NCBI RefSeq assembly: GCF_040581485.1
Contig: NC_090134.1
Location: forward strand, 5,394,001 to 5,458,000
Source of the DNA: Linepithema humile
Lineage: Eukaryota > Arthropoda > Insecta > Hymenoptera > Formicidae
Direction of reading: 5' to 3'
DNA length: 64,000 bases
In this document: piece by piece, positions 1-14,144 of the stretch
Numbering within the stretch: position 1 is the stretch's first letter
Layout of the letters: each line of letters opens with the position of its first letter
Program-made: the position numbers and the translations under genes
Notes under the pieces: generated by a model
Told to the model about the DNA's origin: nothing
What the model saw: only the letters and a program-made list of their open reading frames with translations
The model's database searches: none

Positions 1-720
1 GAAATTAAGAATTTATAATAATGAAATCTTCAATCCGTCATACTTCACTATTTAATTCCAATGGAGCTACTCGGAGTTCGCGACTACAGCAGATCGAAAA
101 TTCAGATTCGCGAATACGTATCGACCCGACGGCGTCGCCGACGCAGGAGGGGGGACGCGGGGGAGGGCTGGAACATTATAAATCCGGAATTCGCGTCAGT
201 CACGGAGCCGAATGGCCAGCTGCTGGGATAAAAATGACGAGCGGGCGAGCGCATGTCCTCCCCTGAATGGCAGGAGGGATCGAACAAAGAGATCGCTTGG
301 GAAGCGGAGCGTTCTGCTGGAGCAGCGTCGCGTACAGACAGCGCGTCGTCGTTCGATCGGTCCGCTGGAAATTCTTGCAATTCCGCCGCAGCTGGGATAT
401 CGGTCCTATTTTGCCCGTGCGTGGGCTGCGCCGGACGCGCGTGTGTACACGTCACGCGTGAGCGTTCTTCTACCGAATCGGTGCATCATTCGCAATGATG
501 CACGCGGCGCGCGTGAGATTCGGGAATGCACGGCCGCGTCGAGCATTTATCCTGCGGAACCGAACGGCACAGGATCGATGCGCTTTATCGCGTCAGAAAA
601 ACGACGGCGCGGAGAGGACCGGGGACCGGGGGAGGCGAGGAGGGGTGAACGAGAGATAATTTATGACTAGGCTCTCTTGGTTTTGATAGGGCCTCACCAT
701 AGAAACGAAATACAATGCGC
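1..720. other. CpG-rich island, no gene recognised
   Basis: This stretch is GC-rich with many CpG and G runs (for example at 150-168 and 620-645). It is open in several frames on both strands for 80 to 150 codons, as expected from GC-rich DNA, and none resembles a known protein. A TATAAA at 177-182 lies only about 20 bases before an initiator-like TCAGTC at 196-201, closer than normal. A promoter is possible but not supported. Confidence 0.5.
481..503 (+). other. perfect hairpin or dyad, 10-bp stem
   Basis: GTGCATCATT and AATGATGCAC are separated by CGC. It lies in a CpG-rich island at the window start. Confidence 0.7.
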
Positions 721-3700
721 GACTGATATCACGCCGCTGTAAAGATCGGAAAACGGTTAAAAACGAGAGCGACGTACCAGCGCGTACCCCGTTCGAGTTA
801 AAGGGGGTAGTATATCACCGACCGTGGACGGGGGAGGGCGAGAACGGAGAGGACGTGCGACGCTCGGCCGTCGGTGAATAAGGGCGCTCGGTAATGGCGA
901 CACGACGCAGTAAATACCGCCACACGGATGGCGAATATACGCCGAGCAACGAGCGAGAAGTTGAAGGGCTTTGCGAGCGAACGTGTACACGTCGCGAGAA
1001 TTAATCGGCTATTTTTATTAACAATGCCGAGACAAAGGAAGGGAAGAAAGTGGAAAAAGGCAGGCGGTGAGCGTGAAACAATAAAAATGCCTTTAACTGC
1101 ATTAAAATTGACCGTCGTTCGCTTAAATCAATGAAAATAGGAATGAAAATATGCATAGTCAATTATGCTAAAAAAATAGTTTTTGATTTCGATGAGTTAA
1201 GTAAGCGAGGTCACTGAATATAATTTCTTTGATGGATGTAAATTTAAAAAATGTCTTTTCGCGAAAATGAGAGATAAATCTCCCTTCTGAAATAAACCAT
1301 TCTGTTAACTATGTTGAGTACGCTGCGTATTTGGAGATAACGCGTGAAAGAATATCCCGTAAATTTGGGAATACAGAATTCATTTCGTTTGAAGCGAATA
1401 TACGTCAATCTACGCGCTTCGCCAGGATGAACGGGGGACATTCGCGAGCTCGAGATTTAGCCCGAAGCGAGCTTCCTCGTATGTATCGTTGCACGGTATA
1501 CGCGGTTATATAGACTGCGTTCATATGCATAAAAAAGGGGCCTGAATATTTTCAACCGCTACTGAAAAGATTTTTTAAAAATCTCCGGAGGAGATCCTCG
1601 ATAATCTTTTTGTGTTTCAAACATAAAGGAAGATAATGCATGACTATGAAAGAGTTAACATATTAATAGCTTTTTAAAGAGACGTTCTCACATAATGTAA
1701 GCATGGAAATTAATGAGTTTCCCGACCTATAAAAGTGTACGTCTTGCAATAATATATACAGAAGATAAATTTGCGAAAGATTCAGATTTTTTCCTCAAGA
1801 GACAAAGATGCTAAAAGCTTTGAATGAGATTCAATTATATCCGATGCTACATCGGTCGATTGCATCAGAAGAATTCCTTTTCAGGACATAACACGCCCCT
1901 CCCTCCCTTCCCTCCCTCTCTTTCCCTCCCGCCGGTACGAAACAAGGTACGAATAACACAGCTTTTGCAGAACACAACTAACGATTGTTAAAGCACCGCG
2001 TGTTTCCATTGAAGGCGCACTTCGTGTTTGAGTGCCGCACGAAATGCGCTGTAATCCGTTACAAAGGTGCGGGGAATCCGGAGGAGAGCAAGAGGCAGGT
2101 GAGGATGAAAGGGGAGGAAATGTTTGCGGAGGTGTGCACTTGTACGTTTAATCGGCTCATTACCTGCATCCCCCGAAGTCAGGTAAACCGCCGCGGCACG
2201 CATGCACGTCCGACCGCGCTGGCGCAAAATTCTAACTACGCGATTATTGTTACAGTGCGTGAATGCACATCGTACTCCGTCGCCGTCGTCGTCGCCTATC
2301 TCGAATTAATCCGTTAAGCGGACGGTAACGTGCAAGCGCGCACAATAATGCCACGGCATCGACCACGCGGAAGTATATTTAATCGGTCGTACGCAGAGTT
2401 CTACACTTGTAATCGCTGACGCCCTTGTGCACGGTTAATGTATCAGAATACTTTCCCGTTCGGCATCACACGCGGGATTCGCCGTGTTAAACGGGTTAAA
2501 CGCCGCACCGGCTGAGCGCTGGGGCTTCTGAATGAAGCATTGTCCTTCTTGCGAAATTTGGCTCAAGCTGCGATATTCGAAAGGATGTGAACGTGATCAA
2601 GTTTCAACGTGATCGAGGATTAAGCTAAATTAATTTATGTGGTATTAATCCATTTTTTTATTTCAACTAATAACAAAATTATATGTACATATATAGAGAC
2701 ATGTCCCAGTTGGAAAATAACGGCGTTTGGAATATTGGTGAAAGATTAATTTATATCCCAAATTGTGTCCTAGTGAATTGGAAACTTCTGTATTTTCGAT
2801 CGCTTAGAAAACCTTATCTGGCAACATTTATGTTTTGACTGTTCCAATATTAGAATCTTTATCGTCAAATAAATTCTTTGTCGTTCCGCATAATTCACAT
2901 CGCTTTTTACAGTCATAAGAAGCTTACTCGATGCAGCTTCGACGACTCGATTGAAATATTCGAATGTAGCAAAAAATTCAATGAAAAATATCATATCATA
3001 GAGGTGATTCGCAAATGGACGTGATATTTAGCGCGATTCTGCGCGAAGCTACCGATAATAATCGTGGCGATGACTCGACGCCAGATGGTATCTGCATCTC
3101 GCTTTTTTGCGGCATCAGCGCTCGTCCGCGAATTGGAACGGATCAACGAGTGGGACACACGGCCATTTTTATGCTCGTTTGGCGAATCGTCCACCGCATC
3201 GTCACAAAAAAGCGACGCACGGTGAAACAGATTTCTGGCGCGACTCTATGGATCGCGATAACGCGCGCGATGATTTGTTCATTTCGCGAGCTTACACACA
3301 TGGTAAATTTATTTTAAATTGTAAATGCATATAATATGCGGAAATCTGCTTTCCGCGCGAAGCTCTCGTTAGAAGTTCACTCTATGCACTGACGTGAACA
3401 TTAAAACGAAAGGATTAATGACACGCTAATTTAAATTTTACCATAGATATTTCCTGCTGAAGATTTACTTGTAACGTTTATTCATAACATTTATGTATAT
3501 ATTTCTAAATCCAGTAATACGGAATAATATTTTTCAATGGTAATTTTTACTTTTTTTTTCTTGTATAACTATATATATACATATATATATGTATATCAAG
3601 ATCAAGAACCATCTGAATTTAAACCATGTAGACATTATTTGATTATAAGAAATTCGGTTTGCTATTTAAGTTTATAATTAAGTAAATATCGACTATAAAT

Positions 3701-4458
3701 TATTCAAAGAATATATCGTTAAAATTAAGGGCGATCGTCTTGAATAAAAGTTTCTGCGCCACTCTTTCGATTAAAAACGAAACTACGAGAAGCAAGCCGG
3801 AGGTCTGTGTGTGCTCTGAAATTACTTCAAAGAGATACATTTAACGTTTCCTCGAGACAGTATTTATCTTTGCAGCGGTGCTCATCCTATCCGAACTCAT
3901 GTTAATCATCCGACGCGACATTCTCTCTTTGTCCTTTTCTCTTGCATTGCGCAAAACACTATATTCCTATCCACGATAAACTTTTTCACTATGATGGCGG
4001 CTACGGCGGCAATAGCGCGGATAAACAGCGGATTCTTTCTTATCGCCTCGCGGCAGAAGAGCCGAGACAACGATGTTTCGCCGTTCAGCTGGTAGCGAAA
4101 CGTCAGTCTTCCTCCTACCCATCCCCGTCCTTCCGCCGCTTTTCGTTTCCCCTTCCGGATTTCCCTTTGTCTCCTCGCCTCGCTGCCGAAGTCTCGCGAA
4201 CTCTCTGACAGAGTTCTCTCTCCAGAAACTGGCTGCCGCGTCGAGCTATCGCGCGTCGCGATAGTCGGAAAGGGATAGGGAATTCGCGGATAGGACGGAA
4301 GCGACGCGCCGAGGAGCGGCAGCGAGAGAGCTCGAAGGGAGTCAAGCAGAATGGCAAATCCCGAAACAAACGGCGCGCAGTCTTTGCGAATCGAGCGAGC
4401 TTAGCAGTGGATTATCTTCGGCGTGTGTATATATAGCTCAACATAGAGAAACATAGAG

Positions 4459-4461
<3 letters not shown>
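721..4461. other. non-coding, mixed composition
   Basis: No exon or RNA gene was recognised. There is a pyrimidine tract of CCCTCCCTCCCTTCC type at 1895-1932. Strongly AT-rich DNA occupies 2640-3000 and 3400-3780, with an ATATAT/TATATG run at about 3570-3595. A GC-rich patch lies at 4050-4400. Confidence 0.6.

Positions 4462-4506
<45 letters not shown>
4462..4506 (+). repeat. (AG)n microsatellite, about 45 bp
   Basis: An uninterrupted AG dinucleotide run of about 22 units, preceded by short AGAGA-like sequence (ACATAGAGAA, ACATAGAGAT) from about 4441. It encodes alternating Ser/Leu in one antisense frame, which makes a spurious open frame. Confidence 0.97.
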
Positions 4507-4509
<3 letters not shown>

Positions 4510-5879
4510 GGAGGAGGTGAACTTCGCCCGGATGCTGGATAGTGTACCCGTAAGAGCCCGAAACCATGTTTCCCGACGGTTTATACGTCGCTATTCTCCT
4601 CGCATAGGACGACACTGCCGCGATCGACGCCGAGACATACTCCTCGTTTGTCGGGAAAGTCGAAGGAAATCGACTGTTGCGCTCTTAAGCGGATTTGAGA
4701 CGCGCACGGAAACGCTCGTAAATACGAACACTTGACGGTGATTAGGCGATTTTTCCGGTCATTATCGGTCATCGCGAGAAAACAGTTATACCGTTTTTTT
4801 TTTCATTCGATTTGTTCATTTAATTAGCTATCAAATTATATCTCAACTATCAAATAATTATTATATAATTTTTTTATTGTCAAAATAATATTTAAAACAT
4901 TAATTAAAATAATAGCTTGTGATAGAATATTAGGAATACGATAATTTGGCAATCGATTTTAATTTCCCAAATGACCAGGTCGCCATTGTCGAAAGTGAAA
5001 CATCCAGATCGATATCCATAAATAGAGAGAATTGCAACCTGCGGCTACAGTGCGCTAACCGACTCTGTTGTTACGATGTCCGTCGTTGTCGTAATCAAAT
5101 TAATCTCGTTGTCAGGACAAGTTGCGAAGCGAAGCGTCCGAAAATTACAACGCTATGGAAATGCATTGTCTGAATACGATTTCACCTGCACGATGAATGA
5201 TTTGTTTTACATGAATTTCACAAAGCAATCGATTGCACATTGACTATTGCAAATAATGCCGTTTTTGTTCGAACAAACAGCATCTTTACCACGGTCGTGC
5301 AATTTTTGTTCCGTTTTTATGTCAAACACGAAACGTCCGAGTTATCGTTAAAATCCGATAAACGCACAATACACGGCGATTCCATTCCACGGTTAATTAC
5401 TGTTGAACGTAAAATTCGGCAGAGGAAAGCTCAAATTGTGAGGCGACAACGTAGTACCGGCAGGAAATTGCTAATAATGCAATGACGCCGGTCCGACGAT
5501 TATCCGTGGGATTATGACGCACGCCGTAAAAATAACGTGCACACAGCGCGAAATATTAAAGCGATATAGAGCGTAGAAAATGATGAATAAAAAAGAGATG
5601 GCATTTTATATCAGCGAAATGTTATGCGATCAATTTTCATATTAAATTCAACAACAATTAAATGATCATTCGACAATCGTATTGATATAATTAATAATAA
5701 TGCAAAAATAACGGCGTCCTCTTTAATCGAATATATGCAAAAATACTAATAATAATAATCCACCTGTATCACGTTAAATCTTGCACAAACCCTCGTATAA
5801 GATGCTAATGCAGTGTAGCGAAATAATCTGCCGTAAAATTAATGACGCGCCTAGATTTAGCAGATTTAAGCCTCCGCGG

Positions 5880-5903
5880 AAAGCACAGCACAGGATGTGC
5901 TTT
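5880..5903 (+). other. small hairpin followed by a T run
   Basis: AAAGCACA and TGTGCTTT flank an 8-base loop, and the T run continues for two more bases past the hairpin. This is weak on its own, and no upstream RNA gene is visible. Confidence 0.4.
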
Positions 5904-7035
5904 TTACGTTCCTCGAAAAATGGAGTTTTTCTAAGCGGCTCGTATTAAACCTTTACTACACCGCGATACACCTTTACGGCGCGAATTTCAGTACTTCTAC
6001 TGCCAGCAGCAACGGCAGCCAGCAGTGAAGCGAGCGGGAGATAAATGTATACAGCCTCTCGATTATATCGCACGGGCTATCTAATAATTTTTCGTAGAGC
6101 ATAGAGGGGAAGAACTCCCGGAAAGCTTTGCCGAGAGATTTTTAAGATGCCTGCCGGAAGGAGGGAGTGAGGGGGAGAGGGCGGATAAGTGGCGGAATGT
6201 TTGTGGTAAAATTAGAGCGCCGTTCGTACCACGGCGGTAGTACAACGAGGAACAAGCATTCTTGGAATTCTTCGGATTAGAAAACGACTAGACGAAGGTG
6301 GATCGAGCGCGATCGTGAACGCTATACGGCCGTGGTGATTTCGTGGTGGCATTAGGAGTCGCTGCCGGTACTCTCGCGCGGCGCCGGTGCAAAACCATGG
6401 GACAAAAGTGGGACGCCCGATAATGGAAGTCCTTTTCCGCCTCCCCGAGCCTCGCCGATCCCTCCTCCTCCCGCCACCGCCACGCGAAGTCCTTTCACGA
6501 CCGAGACACCCGGTAGATGCGAAATCGATGCCGGTGCCGGGACGTGTTCGCGCAAAAAACGTCTCCGGGCCACGTTATAACCCGGACTCCCGGTGTCGTC
6601 CAAGTGAGACTGCAGCCGGGAAGAACATTACAGGCGACATAGCAGGTGTTTGTGGAGCAGCGGTTCGCAAACTCGGAGGATACGCGGTCGATTGAACGTT
6701 AAAGTGCGGATAGCTAACCGTCGAAATGTCTTTTAGACAACGCCCAGCTATTTTTGTGAGAAAAACAGCTTTATTTTCTTTTATAATATAATTTTGTGCA
6801 AGAGATTATTTTCGGGCAAAAATATTTTAAGTATCTATCGAATTTGGATGCAGATTAGGAGTGCAGCTTGCGTTTGCGGGATGACGTAAGTCGTTAATAT
6901 CCGCCGGTAAAATGTTTAATACAGGCTATTAGAGGTAACGGGACGTCTGGGAAACCCTCATTCGGGTACTAAGCTACAATCTTTGGGGGATTACCAAAAA
7001 AGAGTTATATATGGTATGACGCGGACGAGCTGCTT

Positions 7036-7051
7036 CTTATCGACAGATAAG
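7036..7051 (+). promoter_or_regulatory. inverted pair of GATA motifs
   Basis: CTTATC at 7036-7041 and GATAAG at 7046-7051 face each other over four bases. Paired GATA sites are known targets of insect GATA factors. Whether this one is used is not shown by the sequence. Confidence 0.3.
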
Positions 7052-7570
7052 ATCCCTACCGACCTTCATTAGTCTCAGCAGCGCGAATCGTGCGAATATG
7101 TTCGCACGTTCGCGAACTATCCAAATACCGGCGTTTTTTCACATATAAGTAAATAAAAAATATTTGATAATAGAAATTATAATTAGCAGGAACAAAATAA
7201 AAATCTACTTTTAGCATTGCGCAATAAAACTAAATGATAGAAAAGATTTTGTTTATTTATACAGAATGTTCCAATTTTAGTGTCTCCAATATGCAGTCTC
7301 AAAAAAGCTATTAATTAACATTAATTAATTGACATTATTGTCTTTTTAATGTCTACATTATGCACTGTTTATTATCAATTATATTTACATACTTACTTTC
7401 TGTATTTCAATCTTATGTTATATTTTTTTACAAATTGTTTGCAAGTTGGATCGACTTTCTTGTTACATGATCGACGGAATACTGCGTTAACAATCTCTCT
7501 CGCTGGGGTTTACCATCCCAAACTTCGTTAAGGGTAATGATCTAAGAGATCTTCCTTGTGCTCATTAATC

Positions 7571-7610
7571 CCTCCCTTAATGCGTTGTTCCTTCCTTTAA
7601 TGCGTTGATT
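7571..7610 (+). repeat. 20-bp tandem repeat, two copies
   Basis: CCTCCCTTAATGCGTTGTTC is followed directly by CTTCCTTTAATGCGTTGATT. Sixteen of twenty positions agree. It lies in AT-rich DNA. Confidence 0.75.
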
Positions 7611-8842
7611 CATCTTTGAAGGAAATTCTCATTATGGTAAACTTAATCAATTAGGTAAGAGTCGATCGTGTCAGTTAGCTTCGCGATTATCGTCAGCAAT
7701 ACGCACTTGATTAATGTTATAACGTAAAATCTGCATTGTACATATCTATATTTTAGATGCTGGCTAACAATATAACAATAATACGATTGAAAGATCGATA
7801 ACAAGATTTTAAAACTTTTATAATTCAAGTAGTAACTTCTCGTTTCCATCTCGCTAAAGAATATCATGCGAGGGAATCATTGTACTATTTAGTGCAATTA
7901 TAAAAAACAGAACGCGCTCCTCAATATTATTGCGTGTTAATTCTTGCACATTCTATTTATACGATTCTTACAAGTTTGAATTTAGAAAGTATGAGATGTT
8001 AAAAGTTTGCGTTAAAGTACACAGCGCGTTGCACATCTCACTTCTCCCACAATTTTTCCGCAGTTTATGAAAACGTGCTCCGTATGAAATCCGCGGAGAT
8101 CTGGAATTATCTTGTTTTGCGTACGCGTATGTACACGTCGCGTGTGTTCTCGAGAGACCGGGACTTCGCGAGTATCGAGTTTTCCAATAAATTCGTGGCG
8201 CTGCCGCGGGTCTCGTTTTGTATAATATTTGCATGGTATCATTGTTTACGGCCACGGCACGCGTTGCACTCGCATGCAACTCGTGCAATTTCACGCGCCA
8301 CTTACGCGAAATATCATGCTTTTGCTTTACATCGTTGTGGGAATTGAAAAGGCTCATGGGAAAAGGGAAATTCTCTCCAAAAATGTTTTCAGATTTTTAG
8401 TGTTTATTTAACTTCACGCGTAAAATGTTCTGATTTGCGGTAATTAAGTCACGAGTGCGGAAGGATATGCGCTGAAATGAAAAAAAAAAAAAGAAAGAAA
8501 AACTTGCGTCGACGTTTACGCACAGTTGGACAGTTACGCGCGTTGATTGGACCAAAGGAATTTTGGAATTAAAAAGCGTATTTCCATTTGCATTCCGCAC
8601 GGCTTTCAATCTTTTCTACCACGCATATGTTATGAGAATGACAGCAGGAAAATTCTCGTTTAACAATTAATACTCGGGAATTTGCTCGCGGCGATGATAC
8701 CGTAAGAATGTTACTCCGCATCTTCCCCACTGTGTTAATCCGAATGCACCACTTCTTACATATCACCCTTTCAAGCACACGATTAAACACTGTGCATCTC
8801 TGTAACCGCGTGCAAAAGCAATACGCCCGCGTCATTCTGAAT

Positions 8843-8856
8843 GCGCGCGCGCGCGC
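8843..8856 (+). repeat. (GC)7 alternating tract
   Basis: Fourteen bases of strictly alternating G and C, a composition able to adopt Z-DNA. No role is visible. Confidence 0.85.
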
Positions 8857-8980
8857 CTGCGTTTGGAGCATGACTGGCGGGAAATTACACGGAATTAACA
8901 CAGAGGATTGTTTGTAATAAAGATTAATAGCGGGCTTTGTAACGACCGCGTTTGATACTCGCGGCTCCCACATCGCCTGT

Positions 8981-9066
8981 GTCTCTCTTTCTCCTTCTCT
9001 CTCTCTCTCCCTCCCTCCCTCTCTCTCTCGCGCTCTCTCGCGCTCTCTCGCTTTCTCTCGCTCTCG
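8981..9066 (+). repeat. CT-rich simple repeat with GCGCTCTCTC units
   Basis: A pyrimidine-rich tract that begins as (CT)n and (CCCT)n and passes into 10-bp units of the form GCGCTCTCTC, followed by CTTTCTCTCG and CTCTCG. It produces a low-complexity Arg/Glu open frame of about 209 codons on the minus strand (8569-9198), which I do not accept as a gene. Confidence 0.93.
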
Positions 9067-10389
9067 TTCGTATTCACTCTCTAATAAATATCTCTTTCCC
9101 ACTCTCACCCTCTCGCATTGCGTTGCGACGAATGTTGTTTGTGTAATCAACGGAACGAACAGAGCCCCTCTGCCACACCGCGCGAGGGTGGGACCCACCT
9201 ACCGCTCCAGTAGCGTGTAATTTGTAATTCCGCACGCTGCATTATTTTCCGCTCTACCGCTTTCCCGCTCGCCGTCCCTCGCGCGCTGTCAACCCACTCT
9301 CTCGCAGCCCGCGCGCTCCATCTCCCGCGCTCTCTTTCACCCGTGCTGATGGCCCGCGCTCTCGTCGTCGAGCGCACGCTCTAAATTACGGCTTCATTCG
9401 CGTTTCGCATGACAATCCGCCAGGCTCCCCCGGAAATTGTGGAAATCAAATCAGTTGAGCGTGTGCAGCGTTACGCCCGGCGGTTACTCCAAATCTCGCT
9501 TATTACCGCTTATAGAAAACGCTAGACTTGCTAGAGCGAAATATGCGAAATGCGAAAAATATTATTACCTGGAAAGAGATGGACTTGTAATATTTGAAAA
9601 AAAAAAATGCTGAGGATATCGTTTAATTTTCTTACTCGAATTACGTGTGATTTGCATTTTATAACTTTCCGATTTTTACAAGGTACTCTCTGTATTACAT
9701 CGAACTTCTTATCTTGTAGAAAATTGATGCAAATCCCCTCCCTCCGTACTATGCGAACAAAATGAGAGCCTGTGGCTCTATTACTACCGTAACTGCCAAT
9801 AGCCCACGCAAACGAAATACCCGCATACATATGCATGCGACCATACTACAGCCATAGCATAGATATCCAGTGATTATTCTCGGATATAAAGGCCCTTCCA
9901 AACACAGATCTCTGGACATTTGTTGATGCTATCGAGAGCTATTCAAAAATACCTAATGCATATCTGTAATACGCGATGCGGTTACGAATCAGCTTCAAGT
10001 TTTCAAGATAAGCAAAATGGTGATACATTCGTATTACGCATTCCTCAATTATTGAGATGCGAAAAAAATAAAGAAAAATATTCCTCTTCACGATCGCCGG
10101 GATCGCTAATAACACACGGTTAATTCCGGCTCTGGCTGGGCGCGTCCCCGCATCCATATGTATGCCCACCTTCGGCAATCTTCGGCAAAAACTTCTCGCC
10201 CCCGACGCTGCCGTCGTCGCGCGCCGGCTTGCTCTGGCGTTGGTATTAATAATGTAATCGGCGGGGGTTGAGAATTAGGAACGATGTCACGTCGTCGCAG
10301 AGTAGGGTACAGTGCAGGCCGGTAAGTCGGCGCCCCGTCGACCCGTGGAGGCAAAGATAATTAAACCACGACCCCACGACGTTCCTTGC

Positions 10390-10431
10390 AACGAGGGTGC
10401 CGTCGTCATCGCCGTCGTCGTAGTCGTCGTC
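10390..10431 (+). repeat. short degenerate CGT repeat
   Basis: GCCGTCGTCATCGCCGTCG followed by TCGTAGTCGTCGTC. It is a decayed or young version of the longer CGT arrays and has the same strand orientation. Confidence 0.8.
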
Positions 10432-13400
10432 TCGGTTACCTGAGCGTTATCGTGCCCGGAATGAGAATCTTAAATGGAAAGGGGTTGTTGCGAGTTGCGA
10501 GCACGAGGACCGAAGCTGCGACGGCGTTAATAACGCCGAAGGCGCTTGCATTGCGAGTGCAGCCGAGACAACGTCGGGAGTAATATAATCGATACAGTGT
10601 CGCGGAAGTTTCTCGCCGGAGAGTGCATTTGACGTGCACAATTGCGCGCTCAGATTCATCGCAGCGTTAGAATTTATCTCGGACGGCAATTAACTGCCCC
10701 TAATAAATCGGCAGGAAGACTGTGGAAATATTTAATCGACGTGAGAAGTAATTTGACTTTTTATTGCTATATATAACAAAATTAAAGTCAACTTTTTAAG
10801 CAAATGCAAATATCTCGTTAAATGAACGAGGAACATACTACTCGTTTTTACTCGCGAACTTGTTCCCTAACTATATACGCCATTATTTTTTAGTTTGAAG
10901 CAAATAATAAGAGATAAAAGGAGGAATATTGTTTCGTTTTTTAATCGTTCAATGTTATAATGTGTTAATAATAATGAATAATTATTAATTGAGATGTGTA
11001 TACAAAAGTTTTGCACTATTGTCACATCGCGTGCGTAAATTTGAACATATTACACGAATGACTTTTTTATTATGCAAAATGTGCGTAGTGGACGCAGCCA
11101 TGATGTAGGGTTTTATGAAGCAGATCGACATTAACTTTTATGTTGTATATTTAACGACGCAACACTGTAATTTCCAGAAAACGATACCATTATCATTATC
11201 AACGTTTTACTGCAATTACTGGTGTTCACTGCAAAGTGCTCATTTATGTAACAATTATTATCATCCCATTTTACGGAAACTTATTCCGCACATAGCGCAG
11301 TCAAAAAAGAATAATTCAGCGAGATACGGCGAGACGATATGTGGAAACTTTGTGGTAAATTTCTGACGCATTAGCGATATTAACAAAAACAAACCGTTCT
11401 TATTAATGTCGCAAAATTTATTTGGCAAATATTTTTCAAATGTTAAACTTTAAATATCGTTTCTTGCGCGAGCTCCGCATCCGACATTGCAATGGAACAC
11501 CTGTGCGAGCACAGGCGTATTTTTCCTAGCGTTTTCTTATGAAATTTAGCCTCCACATTTTTAACACTCATACATTTGTTACGCGGTACGTTGCAGCGGT
11601 AAATTTCTTCGAGTCCCGCAGCTGCATTATGGGGTATAATTTCTAGATATACCAAGAGCGCGGGGGAAGTATACTTTCATATACATACCGCACACCACCG
11701 TTCGCTACAGGGATACGACTCTATGACTTACGAGTTGGAAACTTCCAACTTGCATCTATGCGAAGCTCGATAATTCACAATAATCGACATTTACGACTCG
11801 TGTAGCGCGCGCCATGCCGGGTAATCAAAAACAGCTCCTCCGAAACTGCTTCATCGAACAGAGATGGTTTAAACGAAGTTATTATTTCCGTTGGCATATT
11901 TTATACACAGCTGTATAAATGACAATAATCAAATAAAGTACAGAATCGATATTAAACGTCTAACATCTTCAAGTCTGTAATCTTAAAATAAAACAGCATT
12001 GCTAAATTTGTTTTTATACATCGGAAATTTTATATACAAATTTTTCGTATAGATAAAATTATTTTTTCTTTACCTTATTATTTTTTGTAACAAATTTAAA
12101 TTTATTAATAGCGCAGTAATTAAAATTGAAACAATCACGCTACGGCAAGACATGTGAATATAATTTTTGCCTTTCGTTAATATCAGATTATCGCGATTTA
12201 TTTTTCTTCGTTCCGCGAGGACACCGACAACTATGCGTTCAATAAGACTCGGCATTCGAAATTGGATGCACATAAGATGCGCGGGCACGTGCAGGCACGA
12301 GATGAGACACGTTTCTCGCGAATATTTGCGACGGCGGTGGCGGCAGCGGTGTGGGATGCGCCACTTAAATTGCACACGGTCTGTCACTTTGGCGTAGCGA
12401 CGCTGCCTTTCCGACGTAAGGCGGCTTGTAAGAACCGTCGTCGGGCATTATTAACACCACCCACCGTCGCGCATCTGTCTCGCGAGCTGCCTTTTATATG
12501 CGGCATTCGCATTCCCCCCGCTTGGCATTGTATCTGTTGTGTGCGTCGCGAAACGGAGCGGTTTAGGCGGGATCCGACGATGTCATGCGAAAACGCATCC
12601 GCATGCACATGTGTGTACGCGCGCGAGCGGCCGCGATAATGGCAGCTCCACCGGCGATGCAATTGCCGCAGTTCTACATTCTCATCTCCATGAACTCGTT
12701 TCGCCTGCCATTGTCTGTTTGACTCTGGCATTCATTTGCGTCAAATAATTGTAACGATAGCTGTGCCAAAAGTGTAAGTCGCGTTACAACTACATCAAAT
12801 TTTACAGCTCGAAATAATTAGATAAGTTTCTTTATCGCGTCGAAAAGATTTAATGAATTCCATTGAAATACGCACTTTTATTGTGTCGGCGAAATAATTG
12901 GTATTCCGATCGCGCCTGTTCGAATTTCAGGATATTTAGGACTTGAAACAATACGAACAATAAGTCTGAACTGTCCTGCAGAATCTAATTTGCAATTTGG
13001 AGCAATTCTGGGAAATGGTGACAAAGTCATACGCATCAAGTATCATTATTGTTTATGATATGGTTATGAATACGCTTCCGATATAAATACTATCCGGGAT
13101 GATATCCAGACGCTTCGTGATGAATATGCTCGGTAATTACCTAACGCTAATTACGCTAAAATGATAATGACGCCGCTTACGCGGAAGTACGCCCGTGTTC
13201 GGCAAACTGTACTATAATTTTACATAGCAGGGTCCACCTAATATCCCGTTATCGTCGCAGCGACGAGCACTAAAGTCATTAATAATAACAATCGGCGGGC
13301 GCGGGGATATCGATTTATTTGCGCCTCAAATTACCGCACCGGACTATCCTGCGACTCAATTCACCCGATAACGCTCGTCCTTATTATCGCCGGATAGATT

Positions 13401-14130
13401 TTCAGCTTCTTTTAATCCGCTTTCCTCTCTGGAAGATTTATTTCGTTTTAGATACGGTGCCGCGTCTAGATATATAGATATATCGCTCGGATATGCGGCT
13501 GGCGAGTGGAGTCGATAGATTTTGATTACGGTTACCTGTCGCATATAAACAGGTTCGAAAGTTCCCATCCATTTCTTCATCGCATAATCCGAATATTATT
13601 TCCATAAAAATGTTTCTATAATATTTAGCTTGTATAATTTGCATAAGACATCTGCACATAAAAATACAGTTATTCTCTCTCATCAATTTATCTATCGATA
13701 TTATATGATTAAAATGTGGAACAACGGTCGTTGTAATTTATTAATTGCACGTGCATTGAAAAATTGAATTAAAAAGTAATTAAAATTTTCTGCCCTATTT
13801 CTGAGCTTTATCATACTTTTTATACATATTTTATTAGAAAATTTAATTAAATATTTTAGAAATTATAAAAATTCGTAAAAAAAGAAGAAATAAAATTTGT
13901 AAGAAAATCGATTAAAAATTAATCAGTAATTCCGGCAAAAATGACTGAATCATACAAAAATATAATTACACATCGAGTTTGAAAGGTACAAAATTATATC
14001 AAAAATTAATATATATAATTTCCCTATATATTTCGGGTTCTCAAACCGACATTCGCTATCCTTTACAACTATTTTTCAAAAGTCGCAGGATTTATGAAAT
14101 TAAAAGGCACGGGCGTGACAAACTCGCTAT

Positions 14131-14144
14131 TGCATAATTTGCAT
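14131..14144 (+). promoter_or_regulatory. octamer-like motif
   Basis: TGCATAATTTGCAT contains, on the minus strand, the POU octamer ATGCAAAT next to a second TGCA half site. It is a candidate only. Confidence 0.3.

Larger units (their letters stand above)
4507..8980. other. non-coding, mixed composition
   Basis: No gene was recognised. AT-rich DNA lies at 4790-4960 and 7130-7480. A GC-rich patch at 6340-6620 is open on both strands without similarity to known proteins. A short degenerate A/G tract lies at 8478-8500. Confidence 0.6.

Noticed and set aside
143..171. G-quadruplex near the window start
   Set aside because: Only three clear runs of three or more G with suitable loops are present, so it is not a standard four-run motif.
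177..201. TATA box plus initiator
   Set aside because: The TATAAA to TCAGTC spacing is about 20 bases, shorter than the usual 25 to 30, and no coding exon follows.
8569..9198. 209-codon open frame on the minus strand
   Set aside because: A large part is Arg/Glu repeat encoded by the CT microsatellite; the rest resembles nothing.
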